64,000 nt of DNA from Eukaryota sp. TZLM1-RC. Lineage: Eukaryota > Metamonada: BaSk clade. The stretch is taken from assembly GCA_040285825.1 (NCBI GenBank), contig JAUPSS010000004.1, positions 4,595,658-4,659,657 of the forward strand, written 5' to 3'. Positions 18,801 through 27,530 of the stretch are shown piece by piece (positions within the stretch are counted from its first letter, which is position 1; the number at the start of each line of letters is the position of its first letter). The translations under genes were made by a program, and so were the position numbers. The notes beneath the pieces are model-generated. The model made no database searches, was not told where the DNA came from, and worked only from the letters and a program-made list of their open reading frames with translations.

Positions 18801-21800
18801 TGGTTAGCGACCTCTAGCTTGGCTGGATTCAGGGTCCTGGGGGGTCTTCTAACTCTGACGTCTTCGTTGTAGAAGTTGATTTCCATGGGAGGGCAATCAA
18901 TACCTTCAGCATGAGGCTTGAGGGTAAATACGTCTTCGAACTCTTTCAAAGTTTGAAGTAGGGACTTCTTGAAATGGTCGTTGTCGAGGTTGATGGTACA
19001 ACCAGATGAGTTAATGTGTTCCAACCAACGTGTGGAAACGTTGACGACTTCTGAAGCTTGCGATATTCGATTGTCGAATTCGGCTTCAGGTAATAGTAAT
19101 GTTCGACAGGCGTCGTCCATTCTAATATAAATGCCCTTGTTGTTCATCAGCCCAAGGTGGCTCAACAAGTCAGCACCAATGAGAATGGTCTCATGTCCAG
19201 GAACGATGCTGAACTTGTGTTTCACGTGTACAATCTGGGTAACACTACCTAGTCTAATGCTAAGGGTTCCAGAAGCAGTACCAAAGGACTGTGAGGTAGT
19301 TCCATCAGCAATCTTGTATGAAATGGTTTCGTTGGAACGTGCCATGTTACAATTACTGATGACGTCTTCCGTGACTACTGAGCATGTTGCACCAGAGTCG
19401 ATTATGCCTTTAACTTCGACATTGTTGATCAAGAAGTTTAATTGTAGGCAGTTGTGATTCATGGATTGTACCATAAAAATTGTGTCAGAATCATGTCCAT
19501 TTAGGTCGGCTTGTTCTGAGAAGAAGTTAGCCTGACTGTTGGGTATCTTGGTAGGTTCCAAGTTTGCAAGCGGATTGATAAGAGAATCTTTCCATGCTGA
19601 ACTTTCTGTATGTGGTTGTGTTGTTGTTGTAGGGGGTATGGTTTCTAAAGTACATAAATAGTGACGGGAACGTTTATTGTAAGAAGAGCCTCTGCCTCTG
19701 CCGCGAGTACCTCTTCGAATACGGATACCAGAACCTCTAGAACTTCTACCTCGAGCTTGTTGTTGAGCTTGTTGCTCTCTCCATTTCTTGCTCCTTTGGC
19801 AGTTTTCACTGGGACACCTTTCGGTCGGATGGCCCTTTTGCTTACAGAAGTTGCATTGGACATCAGCGGCCTGGGAAGACGATTGTGGTAGGCTTTCTCC
19901 TCTCTTACTTTGTTTTGGGCGTTTACCTGGACCAGAACCTCGTGGTCTGGGGATGTCAGGTGGGGAGGGAACGACCATGGGAGGTCGGCGAGAGGCCTGC
20001 TGGTGAGTTAATTGGTTCTGATAGGTGAAATCGACATGGTTCAGTTGTTCCATGAACGATCTGGCGTTACAGAAATTCTCGTATTCAATTTGAAGAACAC
20101 TAAAGAATTCGCCAAGGGTGTGCCCATCGCATGAGTAGTGGGAAGGAGAGGACCAGATCCTGAGGAGTCTGTCTCTGATAGGGATAATTCCTACGCTTTC
20201 TAGGACATGAGCAGCAACTACCCAGTCTGGAAGTCTATCAGCTGGAGGAGTGGAGCTTATGGAGAATGTTCTCAATTGTTGAGAGATGCCCCTAAACTCT
20301 TGGATGGCGGTGGAGCGAGTCAAAACTCTGCCGATGTTGACCATGAAGTCAATCCATCTATTGCCATAATCTCTTTCCGACCAGTCCATGTTGGTTGCGA
20401 GGAGAGCTCGATTAGCCTCATCCAGTCTGCTGAATTGGGTTCTTCTTAGAATTTGAGCCCAAATGATGCGTTCGTCTCTTGAGGTAGGGACCGTGGGAGA
20501 AGAGATAGCTAGGTGAGCACCTTGGTATCGTAGCGCATTTAACACCTCGGGGGTGACACATTCAGCGAGGCCTCGGGGGTTGATCCTCATGGCTTGACGG
20601 AACAAGTCCCATTCGTGAACTGGTTCTCCAGTGATGTTACCAAAATACTCATCGATCAATGGTTGGGAACCTTCTCTAGCTAGTTCTAATTCTTCACGTA
20701 GTCTGGCAACTTCGTTGGCTAGAGCTATCTGAGCTGGATCCTCCATGTTACCTCTCGTTTCTCTTAGGACCCGGTCGGTACGACTCCAGAGAATGAATTT
20801 GTTGACAAACTTCAGAAGTTTATCAGCGTCTCTCAAATCAGAAGCTTCGAGATATGGACGTTTAGGACGGTCCCTACGTCTGTCATCTCGGTCTCTTGAT
20901 CCAATCATTGAAGAAAGGAGAAGGCTACTTTCGTATGTGCCCGAGAAAGGTGTATGATGTGAGGAGATGGAGGAAGTAGAACCTGTCGTGGAAGGTGTAG
21001 GTTGAGGTTGAGGAGCTCGACTAACGGGAGTGATGGGAGCAGGTACCGCATCAGAAGATGTGATGGGGGTGGGTGATTCACTGCTCACAGTGATAACATC
21101 GTCGTCAACTTGTTCCATCGCAGATTGGTTGAGATAGGAAGTTTCCATGGTGGAGAGTGAATCAGATTCCATAGGAGGTTGTGGTGATTCAGGAGGTTGC
21201 GCGGAGGAAGATGGAGCTTCACTCTGTTGAGGTTGAGCAGAGGAAGATGGAGCTTCACTCTGTTGAGGTTGAGGTGACTCTTGAACATCTTCAAATTGGG
21301 CTGGAACCTGATGAGAAGATACTGCTGGTTGTACCAAGCGAGTCTTTTCGATCCTGCCTTCAACCATTACCCATTTCAGCATTCTGGATTCTACGCCACC
21401 AGGGAATACTGTAACTTGCTGGAGGGCTCTTTGTAGATTACCAGTTCTTCTATGGTCGGGACCACAATATGATGCTATATGGTCTGGACGTCTGTCGTAA
21501 AGAAAGAGTCTTTCACCATATGTGGTTTCGGTAAACCACCACCCTGTTCTGTAATCTCTGTCGATAAGGATATCGAGAGATGCATTGTACCCAGGGCTGA
21601 ACCTAGGGTATGGACAAGGGTTATGAACATTTAAGAAGAGGTTGTCTTCATCTCCAGCGAAGCGTCTGAAAACTCCTTATCGAGTAGTTCTCATGAACCT
21701 AACTCCGGGTCTTGGGTCGTAAGTAGGTTCTGGGTCATTCCTAGAGGTTTCTGGGGCGATCCTTTCGTCGGTAAGAAATGGACCTATTCTGGGAGAGATC

Positions 21801-21859
21801 CATAATCCTAAGTCGTTCTCGACTTTGGGACCGTAGAAAGGAGGACGTTTGTTGCTCAT
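15845..21859 (-). CDS. Gag-pol frame of the chromovirus, interrupted by three TAA codons
   Basis: One continuous minus-strand frame, broken only by TAA at 21677-21679, 17330-17332 and 16052-16054. In order: capsid-like region; CCHC knuckle CNFCKQKGHPTERC (about 19816-19857); aspartic protease DSGAT (about 19385-19400); RT with YIDD (about 18386-18397); RNase H (SCDASD, TDHQN). Past the second stop come the integrase HHCC finger and catalytic core (NADVIGP, HSDNGPEF, NGLVERR), a GPY/F-like segment, and a chromodomain-like end. The third stop lies within the chromodomain at a position that is Leu in many relatives. The longest open part is 1350 codons from the ATG at 21382. The frame starts with an ATG overlapping the stop of the upstream ORF (ATGA), one base back. 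Confidence 0.88.
15852..15868 (-). promoter_or_regulatory. Polypurine tract next to the 3' LTR
   Basis: The minus strand reads an A/G-rich run (AAAGAGAGGAAAAGG) just before the LTR. This is the expected position of the plus-strand primer for reverse transcription. It also encodes the last Lys/Arg-rich codons of pol. Confidence 0.6.
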
Positions 21860-22944
21860 CTCCGTGGGAGGGATGGCTTCTGGGTCCTCTGGAATGACTT
21901 GTGTATCCCCCTATATCTAGCATAAGGATTGTGCTGGCGGGAAGCACCATGATGAATACTCGAGCTAGCGTAGGAGTTAGTTTGAGAAGGGGTGTGTTTA
22001 GCAAGTGTAGAGGATGTTCCTCTTCTAGCCTGTAACTCTTTTTCCAGTCTGTTCTTGAGTTTCCAGATTCGATCTTCATGGAAGTAACGTTCTAAATATT
22101 TTTTAGAAACCTCACCAGTTTCTCTATCAATTTCAGGAACATGTTTCGTGGGAGGAACCGGAGGTTGAGCTGTGTGAGAAAATTCCCTGGGAGGTTCCTT
22201 ATAGTCAACCAGATCTGAAAATAATAGTTCACACCTTTTCCTTTGCTCTTCGGAAAGATGTGAAGGAAAATTTGGTGTGCTAGGAGTGGAATCTCTAGCC
22301 TGCTGAGGGGAAACAGACATATTGTTAACTCCTTTTACTGTTGATGTAGTAAGAGGAGATCCTGAAGTTGGGACAGCAGTATTTTGAATAGTTTTCCTAA
22401 CAGTTGGAACTGCAGGGAGAAGCTGTTGAGAGTGAGAGGGTGGAACCTCAGAACTGGATGGAAGGGATGAAGATGGTACTTCAATGGCCTTCTTAGAGGA
22501 GGAAGAGGGTTGGTCTTCCAATCCTTCTTTTGCAGTGTGAGAAGGTTGAACAGTCTCTCTGCTGTGAGTAGAAGGTGAAGGTGGTACTTCAGAACTTCTT
22601 CCAGGGAGGGGAGAAGGAGGGACTTCAGATGCCCCCAATTGCGAAGGGGGAAGAGAAGCAACGGAATCCTCTACGTCCTGGTCGTCGTAGGAGACCAACG
22701 AAGGACTTCTTCCTTCCGAAGGAACGGAATCCTCTGGAAGGGAATTGTCTTCCTTTGGGGTGGAACCCTCAGGGAGAGTTGCTTCAGGAAGCGCAGAAGC
22801 TTCAACCGAAGAAGGAGGCACGGAAGCAGGGTCTGTGGTTAGTGGTGAGGAAGAGGGACCAGTCTCTTCCTCAAGGATCCTACGTTGAGCCGGGGACGAC
22901 CCAATACGTATTGATGGTCTTGGTTGTTGGTTATTGTCTGACAT
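21856..22944 (-). CDS. First ORF of the chromovirus, Pro/Ser/Glu-rich gag-like protein
   Basis: A 362-residue protein starting inside the 5' LTR. It is dominated by Ser, Pro and Glu (for example repeated S-E-V-P-P-S) up to residue about 220. A charged, probably folded or helical part follows (HLSEEQRKRCELLFSDLVDY, then KYLERYFHEDRIWKLKNRLEKEL). No known domain is recognised. By position it is gag or a gag leader; the CCHC finger lies in the next frame. It ends ATGA, overlapping the start of the pol frame by a -1 step, consistent with either -1 frameshifting or stop-restart. Confidence 0.75.
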   Translation of the reverse strand: MSDNNQQPRPSIRIGSSPAQRRILEEETGPSSSPLTTDPASVPPSSVEASALPEATLPEGSTPKEDNSLPEDSVPSEGRSPSLVSYDDQDVEDSVASLPPSQLGASEVPPSPLPGRSSEVPPSPSTHSRETVQPSHTAKEGLEDQPSSSSKKAIEVPSSSLPSSSEVPPSHSQQLLPAVPTVRKTIQNTAVPTSGSPLTTSTVKGVNNMSVSPQQARDSTPSTPNFPSHLSEEQRKRCELLFSDLVDYKEPPREFSHTAQPPVPPTKHVPEIDRETGEVSKKYLERYFHEDRIWKLKNRLEKELQARRGTSSTLAKHTPSQTNSYASSSIHHGASRQHNPYARYRGIHKSFQRTQKPSLPRR

Positions 22945-23065
22945 ACAATGTGGAGTAACAGAAGTGTAATTTATTACGAAGAGGAATTGTATTCTCTCTT
23001 CTTAAGCTAACAGGCGGAATACTAATAACTAAACTATTAACTATAAATACTATTCAAGACTAACA
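22912..23065 (-). repeat. 5' LTR of the chromovirus (154 bp)
   Basis: Partner of 15697-15850. The ATG of the first ORF lies within it (22944), so the first 11 codons are LTR sequence. Confidence 0.93.
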
Positions 23066-23800
23066 ATTGGGTAACGAACTTGGCTACAAGAAACATCTCG
23101 TTCCCATTGCAGTGGTCCATTGGTGATCATCATGTAGAAGGCCGTAAATGTTGGAAATTTGGGAGATTCAAAAACTTGAGCAACTGTCTTCAAGATCAAT
23201 CAAAAAGTTTGCAAAAACAGGATTTCTTTTTTTAGCCAAGCTAAGACGTATACTGTAATCCAAGTTTTCTAAAACTTTTAAGATTTTTTTCTGCAATTTT
23301 GCAAAAGTCAGTGGTAAGGAGAGCAAGCTTCTTGGAGGAAGCTCCATAATATCAGAGGGCAAACATTTAGAGTCAAATATTTGGTGAAAGAGTTTCAATT
23401 TCCTAGTGCAAAGAAATAAGATAAGAGCTGCAACAGTTTTCAATGAGATCAATTTTTTCTGAAAAGAGATTCACAAATTCTTAAATAAAATTTTTACCAC
23501 ATCCAATGAAGGCAGCTTTACAAAGGTAACTTACTTTATGAAAATCAACACCACCAAAATTCGTACCACAAAAAAGGTGGCTTCGTAGCTGAGATGCATT
23601 AATTTCCAATAATTTTGCTCAAAAATTGGTTCTTTGTTCATTTAAAAATTCGACAAATTTCCAAAGCAATTGATGGTGATGTTGCTCTCAAAATATGAGT
23701 AAAATTTTCCAGAATAACAAATTTTTAAGACTAGTATTTGAAATGTTTTTCAATATTTAAATTTTCTGTTGATTCTAATTCATTTCCAAATTGAGTCAAC
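23066..23800 (-). mobile_element. Family A-like non-LTR retrotransposon, upstream half
   Basis: The minus strand shows LPPRSLLSLPLTFAKLQKKI, LENLDYSIRLSLAKKRNPVF and other stretches matching family A copies at 29900-30180 and 36800-37300. Weaker DNA similarity extends to about 23800. The element is 5'-truncated and full of frameshifts. It continues across the chromovirus into 15696-14999. Confidence 0.75.
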
Positions 23801-24305
23801 AGAATGTGCTCATTTCACAGTATCTCCAGATTTGGAATCTCTTCCTCAACTATTAATCAAAATTTATTTCACGCAATTTAAACATAGTTAGAATGAACTG
23901 AATTCTGTTTATGATTCGCTCCACTGGTCACAAAAAGTTGCTATTTCTGCTATCTGTACAACGTTGAACTAGGATTGATAATATTGATATCCGTAATGTC
24001 TATACAATATGAATTCACAAAAGGTTGAGAAATATGAGAAACTATTTGCGTTATAAGTAATAGCATTTTGAACCAAAGTTTTTGTATACACATAGTTTCT
24101 GCTCTAGGTTCAATTTCAAGTTGAACCCTTGCCACTTATGGGCCTTCCTACTGGTGAATAAAAAGGTTTTGACAGTTGTAGCAGTTTGTACATCACTTTG
24201 CAGTAAGTTGGTTCCTGACTCACAATTTGTTGTTGACAACTCATCCCCATAATCAATAGAAAAATATCAAATGTATCAATAAAACCAATACCCTTTCTTA
24301 GAACA
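23801..24305. other. Intergenic region
   Basis: AT-rich sequence between decayed retroelement sequence and the U-box gene. Short ORFs only; nothing recognised. Confidence 0.5.
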
Positions 24306-25484
24306 ATGACTGTTGATTCACTCGACTCTCTTCGTTGTCCATTACTGGGAGACCTTCTCTATGACGCTGTTGTCACCCCATATGGTCATTCATTCAATAA
24401 GTCTTCCATTGAAGAGTGGCTCTCTTCAAACAGTATATGCCCAATTACCCGAAAGCCACTTTCTTTCAAAGATCTTATTCCAAACTATGCTGTTCGGGAT
24501 TTTCTCAATTCCATAAACACAGAAAAAATGCCAACAAAATCTGTTACTAACCCAGATAGCTCGAGATGCATCTTTGAGCAGTTTCTCAAGGATAACAAAG
24601 CACTTTCTGCAATAAATTTCCAAATTGAAGAACTGAAAACAAAACAACTTGAACTTGACTCGAAGTTAAAAAGTTTGGTTGCTGAAAAGACTTTGTTGTC
24701 AGAATCTATGCTGGGTGAGCTGGATTTCAATAATAAGAAAGCAATGAATGCTAAACTCGACTCAATATCCACTGAAGAAACCGCTGCATATATAGAATTA
24801 TCTCATGTTGACCACGATCTCAGGGAGCTTTTAGACCGTCAAGCCAGTGTCAAGAAGTCATTTGACTCGCTCAAAAACCAACTCACCAATGAAATATCTA
24901 ATCAAAGTTGCTCACTTACCAGGGAAGAAGTCCAACAGATTCTTGAAGAAGATAAAAGGTCAATTCGCATGGATATGGCCACCAAATTGAAAGATAAAGG
25001 AAACGAACATTTCAAAAATCAAAATTATTCGGAAGCCATCGCCCTTTACACTCAGGCAATTGACGAATTATCTCCTTTCTCTTGGACGACCCTCTATCTC
25101 AATCGAGCTGCTGCATATCAGGCCACTAAGCAGTATGAGAAGAGCATCAATGATTGTAACCAAGCCATCAAAATTGATCCTGATTGTTGGAAAGCGCACA
25201 GAAGGTTGGGGGCTGGTCATGTATGCTTGGGACAGTTCACTAAAGCTTCCATTGCTTACACCAGGGCTTTGGAACTTAATGACGAAGATAAGGAGTCCAA
25301 GAGAATGCTTAAATGGCTGGAAGACAGAATGAAACCTCGTGAACCAGTGGAACAGACTCCTCCTTCCTTTGTTTCAGGTAATAATGGTGCTCCAAGGTCA
25401 CTTGGTGGCTTGGGAGCTTTTTTTGAACCATTTGGTGCTGTTCTTCGTCCTTTTGATGATGCTTTTTCCTCTTTTTTCAGGTAG
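24306..25484 (+). CDS. U-box E3 ligase-like protein with coiled coil and TPR domain
   Basis: A 392-residue protein. Residues about 8-75 are a U-box (RCPLLGDLLYDAVVTPYGHSF, then SICPITRKPLSFKDLIPN). Residues about 90-215 are charged and likely coiled coil. Residues about 220-345 hold three TPR units (KLKDKGNEHFKNQNYSEAI, YLNRAAAYQATKQYEKSI, RLGAGHVCLGQFTKASIAY). The tail is Gly/Phe/Pro-rich. The parts are those of CHIP/STUB1, which ubiquitinates chaperone clients, but in the reverse order: CHIP has TPR first and U-box last. A role linking HSP70/HSP90 tails to ubiquitination is inferred from the TPR type and not proven. The gene is intron-free. Confidence 0.85.
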   Translation: MTVDSLDSLRCPLLGDLLYDAVVTPYGHSFNKSSIEEWLSSNSICPITRKPLSFKDLIPNYAVRDFLNSINTEKMPTKSVTNPDSSRCIFEQFLKDNKALSAINFQIEELKTKQLELDSKLKSLVAEKTLLSESMLGELDFNNKKAMNAKLDSISTEETAAYIELSHVDHDLRELLDRQASVKKSFDSLKNQLTNEISNQSCSLTREEVQQILEEDKRSIRMDMATKLKDKGNEHFKNQNYSEAIALYTQAIDELSPFSWTTLYLNRAAAYQATKQYEKSINDCNQAIKIDPDCWKAHRRLGAGHVCLGQFTKASIAYTRALELNDEDKESKRMLKWLEDRMKPREPVEQTPPSFVSGNNGAPRSLGGLGAFFEPFGAVLRPFDDAFSSFFR

Positions 25485-26297
25485 TTAACAATATCGAATA
25501 TTTAATAGAAAATAACAACATTTTTCACAATAAAAATAACAAAAATCCAAAAAAGTTTCTACTCCTGGTGTTTGAATAAGTTTAGTTGCTTTGATGACCT
25601 GTTGATTGTATTATCAATGTCAAAGTCGTCAATGGCAAAATTCTTTTGATCCTGAAATGAAAAGTTGATTTCAAATAATGCAGTTGGTTTCAAACATCTT
25701 GATATGAGGAAGGTCAAGCATAATTTAATGAAAAAGCAAAGAAAGTGTGATTGTGGGTGGAAAATTAATTAATTCGAATAGTTGGGAACATTTGTTTCAA
25801 GATTCAAGAAATGCAAGAAATGTCAAACTAAGATTCATAAAACTTATCATTCGGGAATACCAATAAATGAAAAATGAAAAACTAAATGAAGGTAATAATA
25901 TCACAACTTGAGAGAGCCACGTATATGGATTTGTTATGCACTAATCTTAGAAATCACTGAAAATGTAGGGTTAAATAACAAATAAAACACTGGCGTTGTA
26001 ACTGAAAGACCAAAATATCAACATACCTCACCTCAGTTCATTCAATTATGAAATAATTCAATCTATTCACTAAATTTCCACATTTAAACCCAAACCCTTC
26101 ATTAAACATTGGCTCTCTCTTGTAATCGAATATTGCGTTGTATTCTCAAACCGACATCTTAGATAATCTTAAGGTGTCACTATGAATACAGAACCTCACG
26201 TTATCTATCATGTTTTCTGTACACTATCCAACGGATTATGCATTTTATAGGAATTCCTGTTAGTTCATCATTGTTGTGAAATTCTGAAACAGCAGGG
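25485..26297. other. Intergenic region
   Basis: About 810 AT-rich bases. A minus-strand stretch at 25557-25651 is open and preceded by a possible splice acceptor, but no complete gene could be built from it. Confidence 0.45.
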
Positions 26298-27035
26298 ATG
26301 TTAATGGATGAAACTGTCACTTTGTCACTGTATACCGTCACTTGTCACCAATGTACACGATTTGTCTCGATTTCATTCTATATAAGATTGCTGTCAATGT
26401 TTGCCCCTCCAGCCGAATGTTCTTTTGAAGAGAACGACCGTTGTCTTGTTGTACGTTTCATTCGTGATCGAACTGATTGTTGCTGCGCTCGTCCTTCCTG
26501 TAAGAAACACAAGGGAAAGATTTTTCTCTGGGCCGCGGGGTTAACGTTCATCGTCCTAATGGTGATTTCTCTATTCATTAGTTTCACACTTCAAAGCTTG
26601 ATAGTAGGTATGTTGGTATGGTTGCATATTTGGTTCATGATTCTTTTTGGCTGTCTTGTACATTCATGCTTTGACAAGTGCTTAGGTCATATTGGGTCTC
26701 GTGTATACGAATCAATCCTCACGTTGGATTGGCTGGAAAATGAAGTTCGCGTTTCTGTTAAAAACCAAGTTGAAAGGTTTTCCTATGAAAAAGTTTATGA
26801 TGAAGAACACCTTTCAGATGTGGTCATCAAGGAAGAAAGTTCCAATCTTTTTTCCTCCAATAGTTATTATTATGCCATTCAACTCAAGTCTGGTATTACA
26901 GTGGATATCCCCATATCAAATCTCGCAAATGAAGATGCTCATATTATTTGGACTGTTATCCAGAAAGCGCTTAAAAGATTTTCTCAACCTCAGACTGAAA
27001 TCGAAATCAACGAAGTCCAAGTAAACATGGAATGA
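26298..27035 (+). CDS. Small membrane protein with a Cys-rich N-terminus, unknown family
   Basis: A 245-residue protein from the first ATG, or 212 residues from the ATG at 26397 (MFAPPAECSFEENDRC). The second start removes a stretch that does not look conserved. Numbered from the first ATG, a short Cys/basic cluster (CCCARPSCKKHKGK) precedes two hydrophobic helices at about 76-97 and 102-125. A soluble domain of about 110 residues follows, with alternating strands (EVRVSVKNQVERFSYEKV, YYYAIQLKSGITVDIPI) and a final helix, perhaps PH-like in shape. Two helices followed by a cytosolic domain suggest a hairpin membrane protein. I do not recognise the family. Confidence 0.6.
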   Translation: MLMDETVTLSLYTVTCHQCTRFVSISFYIRLLSMFAPPAECSFEENDRCLVVRFIRDRTDCCCARPSCKKHKGKIFLWAAGLTFIVLMVISLFISFTLQSLIVGMLVWLHIWFMILFGCLVHSCFDKCLGHIGSRVYESILTLDWLENEVRVSVKNQVERFSYEKVYDEEHLSDVVIKEESSNLFSSNSYYYAIQLKSGITVDIPISNLANEDAHIIWTVIQKALKRFSQPQTEIEINEVQVNME

Positions 27036-27427
27036 AAGTCCCAACTATTTGGATTAAACCATCAATCTACTTTTTCCAATTTCTTGTGTTGTAAATCTAC
27101 TCGTTCATTGCTTCTGTCTGTACAAATTCTTCACTGCCTTTTTCTGAAACAATTCACACATATTGTAGGGTGATTCTTCATGTAGTTAGTGTTGTTGTTT
27201 GAGCCGCAAAAAATTAAGCAAAAATAATATTTGCTTGTGAATGCTTTGAGACCTGATCTTATTCTTATTCTGAAAATCAACTAGGCAAACGAGGGGAAAT
27301 AGTCTTGATTTGAGAGTTAACAACACCAAAGAAACCAAATTTAATATAGTAAAAAAATAAAAACAATGAATTGTTGTTGACGTATTGGTTTTTTCCTTTT
27401 CCCACAAGACTTTATTAAATAATACCG
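27036..27427. other. Intergenic region up to the family A insertion
   Basis: AT-rich; nothing recognised. Confidence 0.5.
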
Positions 27428-27530
27428 ATAAATGACAACAGAACATTTTTTTTCTCCCTCCCTTAGTCAACCCTTTCATATTTCACTTTCTGTCAAGGCG
27501 TCAAAGTCGTACTGTTTCTCTGTCAAAACG

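Larger units (their letters stand above)
15697..23065 (-). mobile_element. Ty3/gypsy chromovirus LTR retrotransposon (7,369 bp)
   Basis: Bounded by two 154-bp LTRs that begin TG and end CA and differ at only two positions, so insertion was recent. It is flanked by a 4-bp direct repeat ATTG (15693-15696 and 23066-23069). Domain order on the minus strand is a Pro/Ser-rich gag-like ORF, gag with CCHC, protease, RT, RNase H, integrase and chromodomain, which is the order of Ty3/gypsy chromoviruses. It sits inside an older non-LTR element: deleting the element and one ATTG brings the two halves together in a matching frame. Three in-frame TAA codons interrupt the pol frame. Confidence 0.93.

Noticed and set aside
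16052-21679. A nuclear genetic code in which TAA is a sense codon
   Set aside because: Host genes here (for example lipin and the GH31 gene) end cleanly at TAA, TAG or TGA at family-typical lengths, so the TAAs in the chromovirus do not imply reassignment.
22884-22904. tRNA primer binding site starting TGGGTCGTCC after the 5' LTR
   Set aside because: It lies about eight bases from the LTR and is coding sequence. Complementarity to a real tRNA 3' end could not be verified.
25557-25695. Terminal exon of a small minus-strand gene with a 44-nt intron
   Set aside because: The acceptor fits the tail motif, but the donor and intron length do not, and no upstream coding exon or known family was found.
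27432-27530. First 33 codons of the family A ORF
   Set aside because: The ATG at 27432 belongs to the 11-bp target duplication, so the native start is the ATG at 27531.
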